Below, piece by piece: positions 46,861-59,110 of a DNA stretch of 64,000 nt. The DNA comes from Misgurnus anguillicaudatus (taxonomy: Eukaryota > Chordata > Actinopteri > Cypriniformes > Cobitidae). The position numbers were made by a program, and so were the translations under genes. The stretch spans positions 17,291,501 to 17,355,500 of the forward strand of contig NC_073342.2 in the NCBI RefSeq assembly GCF_027580225.2. Direction: 5' to 3'. Below the pieces are notes generated by a model. The model saw only the letters and a list, made by a program, of their open reading frames with translations. It was not told where the DNA came from and did not search any database. The stretch's first letter is position 1; each line of letters begins with the position of its first letter.

Positions 46861-46915
46861 ATCTCTCTCTCTCTCTCTCTGTGTCTCTTTCTTTCTCTCT
46901 TTCTCTCTCTGACCC
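46861..46915. repeat. Imperfect (CT)n tract
   Basis: CT-rich run with GT and TTTC interruptions. Confidence 0.85.
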
Positions 46916-48359
46916 TCAACTTAGAAAACATAAAGTATAAAAAAGGAAAGAAAGGTAAAGCAATAGATCGGATATACGAATCTGTGATTAATAATGAAGA
47001 CAGTCATATTGGAGAAGGATTTCTGAGTGTTAGAAGTGCAGCTGTCAAAACGATTTCTGGATGATGAGTGTCATTTGAGGTCAAGGGAGATAGCCTATAT
47101 TATTATCTCAGTTGTATGCATATTTTGCCTTATATTTACATGCTGGGCGCGTTTTTGTACAGTTAACCACCACCTTATCATAGTATGATGAAACAAAAAG
47201 GAATTCAAAATAAATTACATCACGAATGTCCATTTAGCCACATCTTAAACGTGATGAGATGAAGAAACACCGGAACGGTATGCTTTATGAAGTCGGAAAG
47301 CAATTTTGTTTAGGAACCTGCATAACAGGAGGGAGGAGATTATGAATAAAACTAGGGTCATTAAATCGGGCTGCATAGCTCCCAGCGAAGCGAAGAAATG
47401 TAAAACACCTAAAGTGACAAACTGAACACAAATCTGGATGATACATTTAAATAGATGCAGTAGCAGAGCCGCTGTGTTTGAATAACAGGGATACAAACCG
47501 GCTGGAAAATAGATTCATGGAGTAATGAGATTTTTCTGTTTTATCTAGCTGACAAATTTTGTCCTAAAGTAAATATTTTGAAGATAATTGAACTGATCAC
47601 TGCTCGCGCGCTTCTTTTAAATGGTTGAATACGGAAAACGCGTATTGTAAAACAGGAGGCGCTTTCTACAATTCGCTATTTAATTGCGTTATTATCGCGT
47701 ACTGTTATGATTATGAATATGTCAAGAGCTATTAAGGTAAATTTGTAGTGCATTTAGATTCGTTTAGATTCAAGTCAAAACAAATTTCTAACATTTAATC
47801 AGTAAAACTCTCAATAATATAAACTGTTTTTTATTGGGACAACCCTCTAAATTCCCATATGAAAACACTTTAGTAGTATGCTTTGGTATTCATATAGTAA
47901 ACTGTAGTAATTTATTATACTGTAATATATTATAACAATTAGCCTGCTTCACTTTTTATTGTTGTATTAATATTACTTAATTATAAACTGTAGAAAATAC
48001 GTTAATACTATGGTAATGTTAAAACATTATGGTGTTTGTGAGTTTTACTGTAAATACTATAGGGATAGAGATGGGTAATAAACCTTTACAAAATTAAACA
48101 GGGGGGACACGTTTTTTCGTTAAAAAGTATGTCCTTAAAGAAATGAAATATAAACATTTTAAATACAAAATACAAACCTGTCTCTCTCGCTACTCAAAGA
48201 GATCACAACAAATCTGCATTTAGGTGCTTTTCTGAGAAGATGTCAATAACGATAAGCTTCTGCTGAATGAATTGAGAGCTCGTACTGTTGACAGAAAACC
48301 ATCTGTTTACGTTGCTGCCTCTGACAGAACCTTAAATATGCTTTTAATTAAAGACGGGT
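46916..48359. other. Upstream intergenic DNA, no gene seen
   Basis: AT-rich. 47120-47500 is slightly more mixed. Nothing recognised. Confidence 0.35.
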
Positions 48360-48660
48360 TAAAGCTGTAGACCTCATGATGGGCAATAATTACAAATTAC
48401 ACTACAAATCCGACAGATGTGACAAGAGGCCTTCGTCTGCAGGGGGAAAATAAAAGACAACCATGAGCAATTTGACAGAAGTTGAGCAGAAGTGTCTTGA
48501 GAACCAAGGCCACCGTCTTTGATTATCCAGACAAGATTTTTTCCCTTTCCGTCATGATTGTTTTCATATTTCTTTGACATCCATTGATTTGGAGGCAGCT
48601 GTAAGACTTTGTCGCAGGAGAGAGGAGCAGTCACAACGCATTAGTCTGATGGTATAACTC
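48360..48660. promoter_or_regulatory. Candidate upstream regulatory block
   Basis: Mixed repeat-free sequence with ATTACAAATTACAC, 'ctttgacatccattgatttg' and TTTGATTATCC. Texture-based inference only. Confidence 0.33.
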
Positions 48661-50099
48661 GGCCCTATAAACCTCATGTTGAGAGACCATGTGATAGCTT
48701 GTCTTGGCTCCTACCTAAACGGATAAAAGGTCTAATTAGTTCATTTTAGTCCGTTTCAGTGATATTGGATCATTTACATTTAAATGTAGATACTTTATCA
48801 TCACTCATTAATGCGTGAAAATGTGATAGCCTATTTTAGGCCTTATATCCCTTAAGAGACAGGTGCTATTCACTTTGATCTTTCTTTACCAAGACAGTTT
48901 AATTTTGAGTATTAAAAGTGAGACGGTAAAAGTAAGACGCACTTGTATTAAATCGATTGTTTTGTTTGCTTTGCAGTGCACATGCGTTTGTTTTCATATT
49001 ATTAAGCTTGCGTGAAATGCACCACCCATCTCTTATCAATAATGTGTGGAGAGAAAGACAGTGTTGCTTTACCAGCATGTTTTATAGGGGCTTAATGAAT
49101 GTGTTTTTGTTAACGATTTTATCCGAATATCGAAAAAAACAATTCTTATAAATGAAAACATTTAACAACTACACACATGAAGAAACATGTCTTTACATCT
49201 GATACTTTATTTTCCTAATTTTTTCATATTTTAATGACCAACCAACATTTCCCAACTGTTGGATTTCCCACTTTCCCTAACGTTAATGCTGTCTTGCTTT
49301 TGGATAGTTTGCATTTGACAATGAATGGTAAATTGAAGATACGCACATCGCAATCTCAGTCAAGTGAATCCTGTGTTTCTGAGATGTAACAGATTATGTG
49401 TCTGGTTATCGAGATTAACAATGCGCGATCGCCCTCTAGCGGTTTATCTACAACAGAATCTTTATTAAAGATAAACCAACCACAGATCGGGTTAAATGCT
49501 TTCTTCAGTTTCCAACGACGGTCATGCACAAACACAAATCACATAAAATGCAGGATAACAAATCAGCGCGAGATACCTTAACACAGCAGTTGCCAATGCA
49601 TCTGTTGCACGATCTGCAAAAAAGCAATGTGCTATTACTTTATTGAATTTTTATGTGCGTTTCAAACATAGATCGTGAACTAAAATTTATTAGAAATCCA
49701 AAGTTACGCCAATATAAGCTCATAATTTAAGCATCATTTGTAATTTAAAGTAACTTGGCTTTGTTGATGATTTGTGTTGGTTGTTTGAAGCGTTCGTGGT
49801 GCTGAAAGGACAGCGCCAAAATATTCAAGTGATGTTGTTATGGCATTAAATATGAATTTATATATCAATTTTAACTGGTTAATATATGTTTAGATATGTG
49901 GCCCTGCCTCAGAAAAGAGCTGAAGTCGTTTTTTTCTTTGTGATTTTTCACATAAAATCGTCATATAATTTATGTGAAAATATAACTTTGACTGAGTATA
50001 AGGTCATGTCAAAGATTAATATTAAAGTAAAATCAATGAGTGAAATCAAATTTTATGCTTTTTATCTCATAATTAGGTTATGAGGATTTCACAGGCAGG
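48661..50099. other. Upstream intergenic DNA, no gene seen
   Basis: AT-rich. 49270-49480 contains 'aacaatgcgcgatcgccctc' and may be a small conserved block. No exon or repeat recognised. Confidence 0.3.
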
Positions 50100-50159
50100 G
50101 TCGCAAATATTTAAAATCTATAATATCTGATTTTTTTGAACATGTGTTCTTTAGTTTCT

Positions 50160-50480
50160 GAACTAATCCACTAAGTTTGCTTATTTTGTCAATGCGCCCA
50201 CGGTAAACATTGTACTTCTGGACCTTTAGGATGGTAATGCCCAGTCAATTACATTTCTTTCGAGATCATTAAACACAAATCTGCCGTGTATTTTAACAAG
50301 GCTGTGCCGTGTGTTAATGAGGGTCAGCGGAGGTTAGAGTTGCATTTAATGGACGCGTTTTCCCTGGGCAGCATTGCTGTAATGTGCGTAGTTACCCGGA
50401 TCATGCCTAAACTTCAAGCGAGTGCAAATAAAGTCCTTTTGAATAAAGTTTTAATAGAAACAAATGTTGCACTACAGATT
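50160..50480. promoter_or_regulatory. Candidate upstream regulatory block
   Basis: Repeat-free block with CCCAGTCAATTACATTTC near 50240, GTGTTAATGAGGG near 50311 and 'gcagcattgctgtaatgtg' near 50370. Texture-based inference. Confidence 0.35.
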
Positions 50481-50629
50481 ATGTAGCTTTACACAGTTGT
50501 GCACAATTAGACCTATTAGAAATATGGTTTGTTTGTATTATTTATATCTTCTTTCAACTCAGGGTGAACCTCTGGTCAAATGTTAAGTTATTTGTTTTAG
50601 TAGCTCAAGTGACTACGATCCATACTGAT

Positions 50630-50695
50630 ACAATGTAGGCCTATAACTTGTATGCATTGTATGTCGCTTTGTATAAAAGCGTCTGTCAAGCGTAA
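50630..50695 (+). repeat. SINE tail fragment
   Basis: 'TATGTCGCTTTGTATAAAAG' then CGTCTGTCAAGCG resembles the body and tail of the cyprinid tRNA-SINE (consensus from memory). Head missing. Confidence 0.5.
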
Positions 50696-51639
50696 ATTAT
50701 CATCAGCTGTCATTTAGGTGGAATGCAAATTGTTTTCGATTCTGACATGAAAACGTGCACTGGTCTAAGCAAAACAATCGCAATGTCTAAGTCATGTTTC
50801 AGTGTTCAAGTCCTGGTAAATTACAGAGAGGAGAGCAATTGATTTCTGGATTCGTTTCATGATTCACTGCGTTGCACTCATTCTGTAGGATGACATGCAT
50901 GAAATGTGTTGTTATCTCAATACTGATGAGGAACAGAGCTCACAATGATAGATAGGACTGACGACTTTAAGAAAAATTTGTCAGAAGGAAAGATGGTATT
51001 GTATGAGACATTTGTCTTCTTGTTGAATTTTAATAAATGTTCCTTAAAGGTTATTTGCCTGGCTTTATGGTTTCATCCCTTACAAAAATTTTCCACAATC
51101 TTACTACCATTAAAAAAAACATTGTTATCATAGTTAAACCATGGTTACTACAAAACAACCATGGTTAAATCATAAATAATAAATGGTCCCTAGCTGTCAC
51201 TGGGGCAGTACCCTTTCCAAAACGTACACTTTTGCACATTGATGGGCCGTTTCCCAGACATAGTTAAGAGTAATCTAGGACTAAACCTATAAGGACATTT
51301 AAATATTTTTTACAAACATACCTTACAAAAAAATACTGGTTTGCATCTTGAGACAAAACAATGGCACTTATATGTGTAAAGATATGTCAGTGCAAATTGC
51401 TTTTAAACATGCATTTTAGTTTGGGACTAGGATAAGCCCTGTCCGGGAAACCATATTAGTACCTCAGAGGTAAATGTATACACCTTTTTAAAGGGTAAAG
51501 CTCCAGCTTGGTACAATTTTTTCCTGAACTTGTTTGCCATTGAATGCCAAAGTCATTGCTCATTTTATTCAATCCAGTCTATAGTATTGCATTAAGATGG
51601 TTTTATTGTAGATTGCAGACATTCCTCACTGTTTAAAAA
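50696..51639. other. Upstream intergenic DNA
   Basis: No gene. 51120-51180 has repeated CATGGTTA words. 51240-51450 ('gggccgtttcccagacatag'...'cctgtccgggaaacc') has inverted ends CCGTTTCCC/GGGAAAC and looks like a decayed repeat. Confidence 0.4.
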
Positions 51640-52100
51640 AAAACTTTGATTGTGTGTCAAGCTGGCACAAGTCAGAGATCTCCTCCACTAAATGAGGTGC
51701 TCCACGCTTGGCTAATGATGCTTAATGAAGTATTCCGAAAAGCGAAATTATCATTCGGAAACGTGGCAGCAAAGGCAAACAATTTGAAGGGTTGTAACAC
51801 CCAACCACTCAACAGTCCAAAGAACAAAAGTATCATGCTGAAAATTAAACTAATGATGAAAAAATGTGCATTAATTTTGCATTTGAGAGGACATGGAAAA
51901 TGTCAGACATATTAAAAAGGTTAATCTTTAATTCAACCACTAATAAACACAGCGGGGAAAAGAAAGAAAAAATAATCAAGTGTTCTTTCGCTGGACATAT
52001 TAAATAATCGTATAAATTAATATCGGTCCATTCCGCAGTGTTTTCCTCCTCTAAATTAAGTCATTATCTTTCATATCAGTGGAGCAGGACAGTAGAGAAA
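51640..52100. promoter_or_regulatory. Candidate upstream regulatory block
   Basis: A dense repeat-free block. 'CTTGGCTAATGATGCTTAAT' near 51708, TTTAATTCAACCAC near 51929 and CTCTAAATTAAGTC near 52051. An 89-aa frame overlaps it without a domain. Confidence 0.4.
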
Positions 52101-53040
52101 AGCCATTGCTAAAATGACTCAATTTAGGTAAAGATTAAAATAATGATTGAAAATGTTGGTTATATCATGTAAGAAACACAGTACACCATTAGGTATCTTT
52201 AAGCTCATTATTTGAGGCATAACCATGAATGTATAAAGCATGTTTGGGTCTTATAATAATGTATGACATCATTTTATTTGCACAGGTCCCTTTACCTTAT
52301 AACCTTGAAAATAGCTTTAAAGTGCTAACCTACACTATTGGTTGATGTAATATGTGCTGTGTAAGTCTGGTTGAGATGCTCAGATTCAAAAGTGACACTT
52401 TAACCTTAAATTAGTTAAAGTTGTATCTGTGTATTAAGAGAAATTATTATATTGCACTTCACCTTTAAGAATGTCTTCCCCCATCTTAGCGCTATTTATT
52501 TTCACACTCGGGCAGCGTTTTATTTGATGTATGAGTAAGAAAAGTTTGCTCTAGGTTTTAGGCTAAGGTCATGCTTATGTTATTGAACTCAGTGCCAGGC
52601 ACGTATGCAGGGAGCGAGAGAAGGATTTGGAACAAAAGTGGATTCACCTGCTAGGCAGCATATGCCTCCTCACTGCCACTCCCTACAGGCCTACAGCACA
52701 AATTCAGTCTGATCTGCTGCTATGTACCCCAGAAAATAGTACACACTGCAGACCTTTTGGTATACAGAAGCCATTGCATGAAATACAGAAAAAAATTATC
52801 GATGGCTTGCAATATTGTGTGAATGAGGTTTTGAGTTTAAGGTGAGAAAAGTATAAAGATTTTGGGAACAGTTATCAATATTATATCCTTAAATGTTTAA
52901 TAGGGAATGCAGGCAAACTTTTAATAGTGTGCTTTATGTAGTTCATAGTATGCAAAGAACTTGTCATGTCATAGACGGGTGAATGCAGGTTGGCATACAG
53001 TATGCACGGTATCTGTGTCTGGCAAAGTAAACAAGACCAC
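52101..53040. other. Upstream intergenic DNA, no gene seen
   Basis: AT-rich. Nothing recognised. The 72-aa frame at 52627-52845 has no known domain. Confidence 0.35.
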
Positions 53041-53049
53041 TGCAGCTGT

Positions 53050-53645
53050 TTATTTTCAACCCAGCATTTGGTTTTAAAGCCCAGTTGTAATTTATCACAT
53101 GCTGGGTTGTTTCAACCCAAAATACTGGGTTGTTTTAACCAGAGGCGGACACTACTTAAGTATTTTTACTTTCTACATAAAAGTACATTTTTAAGTATTC
53201 ATATTTTATCAGTGTTTTTCTTTGGAAAACATACATTCCAAAGCATATTATCATAATTTTTAGTCCACTACATTTCATAATTTCACATTTTTTGGTTTAT
53301 ACATTCTAAAAAATATTGGGTTGCTTTTATCCCAGGGCTGGGTAACTATAGGACAGAACACATTTCTGGGTTAAAATGACCCAAATAATGTGTTGTTTTA
53401 ACCCAACTTCTGGGTTATTGTTAATCAACCATGTTGAAACAACCCTAAGTATTTTTTTCCCAAAACAAACACTCTGATAAAGCACAGATGCTGGCAAAAT
53501 TTATAGAATACTCAAGTAGTGTCCACCTTTTAACCCATTGTTGGGTCAAATATAAACATTTTCTGAGTTAATTTCTACCCAGCTGCGGGACTCCTTCTTT
53601 TTTGACTTAACACTGGGTTGAAAATAACCAACAGTTTTTAGAGTG
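53050..53645. mobile_element. Element built of TGGGTTGTTTCAACCCA-type palindromes, with an insertion
   Basis: Repeated TGGGTTG/CAACCCA words at 53059, 53100, 53131, 53330, 53395 and 53610 define a palindromic MITE. It is interrupted by the inverted-repeat element 53142-53529, after which 'ttaaccca' resumes. Confidence 0.65.
53142..53529. mobile_element. GAGGCGGACACTACTT inverted-repeat element
   Basis: GAGGCGGACACTACTTAAGT at the left is answered by CAAGTAGTGTCCACCTT at the right. A related fragment lies at 56501-56605 in the opposite orientation. The middle also holds some of the host's TGGGTT words, so nesting is complex. Confidence 0.55.
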
Positions 53646-53648
53646 TAC

Positions 53649-53651
<3 letters not shown>

Positions 53652-53686
<35 letters not shown>
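53652..53686. repeat. (CA)n microsatellite
   Basis: About 17 CA units. Confidence 0.95.
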
Positions 53687-53689
<3 letters not shown>

Positions 53690-54002
53690 TAAAAAAAGGT
53701 TATTATAGCAATGCTATAGAGGAATCTTTTGTATTATTCAAAGAACTCTCATGGATCCATACAGTCCAAAAAAGTTCATATGACAATTTGTTTTCCAAAA
53801 AATGTCTAAAATCACTGATTTAAAGTCATAGAAACTATAACACCAACAATTAAATAGCTGCCACAAAGAAATCAGTACTGGAAATTACTAATTCATGTAC
53901 TACACTAAATGTAAAAGTTGGATTAACTTGCTTGGATAATTTTTTTTTTTTTAATTAATGAATAAAAAAGTTGATGAAGCTAAAATATTTTTGATATTTC
54001 CA

Positions 54003-54548
54003 ATTGAAGTCATTTTTTACATGTTTTTTAACCATGTCCATGTTCAGTTTTTTTCGTGCCTTTAGCACAAATTTCTTTTTTGTGTCTGTGGTCCAAATTT
54101 CTTTTTCGTGTCATTTTATGCATTGTTTTTCCGTTGCTTTTTCTTATTTTCTTCTTGCCATTGTCATTGGGGTTGGAATTAGAATCACTTTCTGTTACAT
54201 TTTAGACATCCAATCCCCAACTCTAACCCCAACTCCAGGCGAGAATAGTTTTAAAAGCGGAAGAAAAACATGTAGAAACCAAAACATAAAAGTACATCTA
54301 ATGCATATCTCAAATCTAACCCCAACCCCAAGCGACAATGATTTAAAAAGTACGAACAAAAACGAGAAAATAATACATAAAATGACACGACAAAGAAAGT
54401 CGTGCCACGGACACAGAAAAACTATTTATAGAAATTCGTGCTGACTGACACGAAAAATAAATTCGTGGCATGAAAAAAGCTCAGTTTCGTGCCATGGGCA
54501 CAAATAAATGAATCAAATTTTGTGTGACACTAACATGACTTTCCGTGA
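54003..54548. mobile_element. Foldback element with CGTGTCATTTTATG arms, copy 2
   Basis: 'TTTCTTTTTCGTGTCATTTT' near 54090 and 'AAAATGACACGACAAAGAAA' near 54379 are the arms, matching the copy at 7543-7953. It is longer than copy 1, with an extra internal GGGTTGG/CCAACCCC segment. The 146-aa open frame through it is repeat-derived. Confidence 0.7.
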
Positions 54549-55479
54549 GATCATGTTTGTCGAGCCAGTAGAGTTTTCATGACAGATATTCTGTCCATTG
54601 ATCTCAGAGGTGTGACCTTGCATGACTGGGCTCCCGTGCTGCCAGGGACCTATTAATAATACAGAAATGTGATTATTCATTGTAAATGTCTTAGCTGTGT
54701 AATCGCTGAATTATTGTATTCAATATGATGAAGATGTCTGTCAGATAGCATAGTCCTCATCTGAACAGTTTTTTGGAGAGTCTCAACCTTTTTGTCTGAT
54801 CATCCCACAAGTGTGTTTTATTTATGAGTGCATATTTGAAATGTTTACATCTATGCATTTGACTTCCTATACTGTACATTTGATCAATTCATATGTCCAA
54901 TGCGAATCAAACTCATGACATTGGTGTTGCTATAGCATCATGCTCTTCTAGTTGAATTATAAAAACAATTATTTTTGTTATTAATATTAATGTACTTAGT
55001 AAGGTGGAATGTAAAACCCTTAACCCCTAACCTGGTGTAAAAATATATTAGGGTTGGAGATTTGTAGATCCAAAGGGAACTCACGCTGAAAGCTTATGAT
55101 CTGTAGAAGGCCTTCTGGTTGGAGCATTACCAACATATGGGTTTTCTGATCCTATCACTCACATTTACCTCTAACACCAACTGTGCATCTGTTCCCGCCA
55201 TGCTGCATATCCAGCACGCTGCTCTGCCCTGCAAAGCCAGATGTGCCGGGCTTAGCTGCGCACACATCTCACGGTGAAAAGAAAAATCATGCACGTTGCT
55301 TTGTAAAACCGAACATATCGATGAAAACTTTTGCTTGCAAATAGACAGGTAGTTTTCACTTTTCAGTGCTGTATCTTTGTTAAAGTTGCACTTAATTTAT
55401 GTTATTATGTCAATTGATTTACTCTTAAAGAAGTGAATAATACTTTTGGGAAATGCACTCTTATAAGAGGAGCTCCCAA
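54549..55479. other. Upstream intergenic DNA
   Basis: 54590-54780 and 55080-55290 are more mixed, possible small regulatory blocks. The rest is AT-rich. No gene seen. Confidence 0.3.
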
Positions 55480-56065
55480 TGACAGCCACATCAGCCACAT
55501 GAACTAATGACTGAATGCCTCTAAACCAAAAATCTGTGAGATATGGACGACGATATGGGCAACTTCTTATTCGCATCCATTTTAACCCTTTGTACAATCG
55601 CTTGTGTTCTTATCAGAGTAACGCTCCATTGATCAGTGATCATGAGAGTCGAACAGCTGAGCGAGGACATGATGGTTTCGGGATAGCGCATATGTTGCAA
55701 GCACCCTGTCTGCCAGCTGCAAGCCTTTGTCTCACTGCAAGCCTGACAACTCTTTACAGGTTCCTCTGTCAGGTAATAACCGCCAGCCTCTAACTCTACT
55801 ACAACCGGCTGTGCAGCAAGATGGATTACCCTTTGATTTCTGCAACAAGGAGATGATTTCATTTGTTGATCTCGTTGCTTTTAAGCCTGTTAAGTCTAAT
55901 GATTTCTCGATTTCAAAGGAACCCGTGAGATTTGTTTCTGATGGTCTTTATTGCAGTGCCAGATTCATTATAGGTGGTAAACACGCAGGCACATATTGTC
56001 GGCCTTTCAGCAATTGTTTTTGGAAGCAGGTGTTCAAGGATGTAAGTCTTCAAACATAGCTCTAC
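55480..56065. promoter_or_regulatory. Candidate upstream regulatory block with open frames on both strands
   Basis: Repeat-free, balanced composition, with open frames of 92-113 codons in three frames over both strands. That pattern fits conserved non-coding DNA better than an exon. The words TTGATCAGTGATCATGAG near 55627 form a near-palindrome. No domain recognised. Confidence 0.35.
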
Positions 56066-56500
56066 TTTCACATTCTAGTATGCTGTCTGAATAAATAATT
56101 CACTATGTTTTCAACTAGTATTCTTTACATAACTAATTGTCATCTTGTTAGCAAATAAGGTTAGCCATGACAGTGTACGTCATCGTAATGAAGTTTTATC
56201 CTCAATAAGTCCCACTCACATGTAGTGACATCATACATGTTCGCTAGCCCTCTACAATAAAGTTGTATTTGTTAACATTAGTTTCCGCATAGTCAATAAT
56301 TTTGTGACTTAAAGCCAAGGGCAACCTTACAGGCTCTCTCGCGAAACCAACACGGAAGTGAGTTAAATTATAGAGGGTGCGTTGACGTCACTTTTTCACG
56401 TGACCATGCTGGAGCACGCTGTTGAGTGGCAAACACTGCGAAAATGGCAGTAAAACGGACTATTATCAGCTTAAATTGAATTTAGTGGGACTTGATAGCG

Positions 56501-56605
56501 GAGGTGGACAATACTTAGTTAAATTTTTCAAGCATCTGTGCTTTATTAGGGTGTTTGTTGTGGGAAAAATTTTACTTCACTACATTCTAAAGCATAGAAT
56601 CATAC
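56501..56605. mobile_element. Fragment of the GAGGCGGACACTACTT element
   Basis: GAGGTGGACAATACTTAG and 'catctgtgctttattagggt' match the complement of the right half of 53142-53529. It is truncated where the Tc1-like element begins. Confidence 0.6.
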
Positions 56606-57467
56606 TATGCGGGCCGACTGATTCAAGCTGATAGAAGAGCAACTTTGACTGAAATAACCACTCGTTACAACGGAGGTATGCAGCAAACCATTTGTGAAGC
56701 CACAACACGCACAACCTTGAGGCGGATGGGCTACAACAGCAGAAGACCCCAACGGGTACCACTCATCTCCACTACAAATAGAAAAAAGAGGCTACAATTT
56801 ACACGAGCTCACCAAAATTGGACAGTTGAAGACTGGAAAAATGTTGCCTGGTCTGATGAGTCTGGATGTCTGTTGAGACATTCAGATGGTAGAGTCAGAA
56901 TTTGGCGTAAACAGAATGAGAAAATGGATCCATCATGCCTTGTTACCACTGTGCAGGCTGGTGGTGGTGGTGTAATGGTGTGGGAGATGTTTTCTTGGCA
57001 CACTTCAGGCCCCTTAGTGCCAACTGGGCATTGTTTAAATGCCACGGCCTACCTGAGCATTGTTTCTGACCAGGTCCATCCCTTTATGAATCCCATGTAC
57101 CCATCCTCTGATGGCTACTTCCAGCAGGATAATGCACCATGTCACAAAGCTCGAATCATTTCAAATTGGTTCTTGAACATGACAATAGGTTCACTGTACT
57201 AAAATGGCCCCCACAGTCACCAGATCTCAACCCAATAAAGCATCTTTGGGATGTGGTGGAACGGGAGCTTCGTGCCCTGGATGTGCATCCCACAAATCTC
57301 CATCAACTGCAAGATGCTATCCTATCAATATGGGCCAACATTTCTAAAGAATGCTTTCAGCACCTTGTTAAATCAATGCCATGTAAAACAAAGGCAGTTC
57401 TGAAGGTGAAAGGGGGTCAAACACAGTATTAGTATGGTGTTCCTATTAATCCTTTAGGTGAGTGTAT
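56606..57467 (+). mobile_element. 5'-truncated Tc1-like transposon
   Basis: Only the right terminus is present (57436-57466, GGTGTTCCTATTAATCCTTT then AGGTGAGTGTA), followed by TA. The left terminus and the DNA-binding N-terminal part are missing, and the element abuts another repeat fragment. It belongs to the Tc1/mariner superfamily by its transposase. Confidence 0.85.
56645..57432 (+). pseudogene. Tc1-like transposase, broken
   Basis: A DDE-type cut-and-paste transposase. The first part (56645-57202) carries the WSDES motif with the first catalytic Asp and YFQQDNAPCH with the second. The frame then slips by one base near a T-run at about 57165-57170 and continues in another frame (57139-57432) with WPPQSPDLNPIKHLWD. 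The third catalytic residue, normally Glu, is Lys (codon 57238-57240). Allowing for the lost base, 36 residues separate the second Asp from this position, so it resembles the DD36E branch and not the usual DD34E. The N-terminal helix-turn-helix region is gone. It cannot be active. Confidence 0.9.
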
Positions 57468-57840
57468 AAAAATGCCATTTCTGTGCTCCAAATTGAATTT
57501 TATTCTAAGTTTCGGTCTTAATATTAAACATACCAAGATGTTATTTGAATGCTGCTCTGTGTTGTTAACCACTTTAAATACCAAATTGTAGCTACCCAAT
57601 TGGCTTGTAATGCATCACAAGGTCATTGCTGCTCTGCAATGTATGTATGCTGTCCCCTATGTCATTGCGTGTGTTGGATAAATCCCCTTGATTTAATTGA
57701 CCCTCAAATGTAATTCATCCATCTTGACATGAATCACCCAGGGCAGTTTAAGATTACACAAGTCGACTAACTTCATAGGCCTACTTAACAACTACACGAA
57801 GAACTGTATGTAAATTGTACAACACTTCCATAATCCCAGA
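57468..57840. other. Upstream intergenic spacer
   Basis: Nothing recognised. Confidence 0.35.
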
Positions 57841-59110
57841 GAGTAATTGAATTCATTAAATGAAGCATCTGACGTCTGACAGCCCGTATTAGGCCGATTT
57901 GTGCAGAATTTTGTGGTTTTATGTCACCTAATGAGTCTCCCTTCCCAGAGGCCAAAATATTGAATTCTAACAACTGCTAGCCCTCTTTATATAAACGCAT
58001 TTTATATGCATGCCACATAAAGTTCGAGGAGAGCTTTGGGACTAATCTTTCTTAAAGTACGCAACTACAATGATAATAAATGTTTTGTCGGGGTTGTGAG
58101 GGGTTAGTCAAATAAATTGCAAATGAAGCCCTTGACACCGCTCAAAACGGTTTAATCTATTTTTCTCATGCTACATAACTCACCGAAATGGAATGAATTA
58201 GAAATGAAACGCTATCATATGTTTATAAATACTCTAGCGTTAGGATTTTACTTCCTCATAAATCTCCAGCCAACAACGGTCAGGAACCAATGAATAACCC
58301 CCACACCCCGGGTGAACAATGATATATTTCCCCGTTGCCCATTCATCCAGACAGGCACACAACGGAGACACGCACTTCCTCCGACATTATTCCCTTCATT
58401 GATGCCCCTCATTCCAAATCTATTTCAATTTAAAGATGCTTGACATGCCGACAGCGGAAGAGTGACTAATCTTGGTTATACATCAGAGCGTACATCAAAG
58501 TAACTCTTTTTCTCTCTCTCACCCCTGTCCCTAATTTCTCAGAGTCTCTCTTTCTGAGTCAAATGAGCGAGCGAGCTGTGGCTCGGGTTCAGCGTGGTCA
58601 CTGCCGAAACAGGGGAGTAATTACTAGATCAGCTCTACTAAAAATGCAGGCAAGGGTGTTCGGTGACCTATCATCCACTAATCTGCATAGTGAAGTATAG
58701 CTTCATAACTGTAAATTGCTGACTTAATTAAAAGCTGAGACCTTTCTGTCATTTAATTACAGGGAGAAAAGGTTATTGCTTAAATGCAATTTTCCAAATG
58801 CGATTTCTTAACAGTTATTAACGGCGTCGCTATCATTTATTGTTTCAGATTTTTCAATTTGGAAATGGCCGCCGCTGACAGAAGTAATGAGTCGAAGGGG
58901 GTGAAAACTCAATCTCGATAGCGCACGCACGGTAGACATTTGTTTCCCACAAGTGGAGCCGATGGGTGGGGGAGCTTGAAAATGTCACGAGGAGGACGGG
59001 GCTCGATTACCGCAGTTTTTACTATAGCGATTAAACCAGAAGTGGAGTTTTGAAGAGGAGTTCATTAACATTACTCAGAGACGCAGGACAGGGCAATGGT
59101 TAGGAACATG
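57841..59110. promoter_or_regulatory. Large candidate upstream regulatory region
   Basis: About 1.25 kb, nearly repeat-free, with balanced composition and several homeodomain cores: CATTTAATTACAGGG near 58750, GGCATTTGTTT and GGAGTAATTACTAG near 58613, GACTTAATTAAAAGC near 58721. Sub-blocks 57860-58030, 58220-58480 and 58600-59080. It reads like a cluster of conserved non-coding elements. Confidence 0.42.

Noticed and set aside
54004..54444. 146-aa plus-strand frame rich in Phe and Ser
   Set aside because: It lies within a foldback transposon whose other copy at 7543-7953 has different frames.
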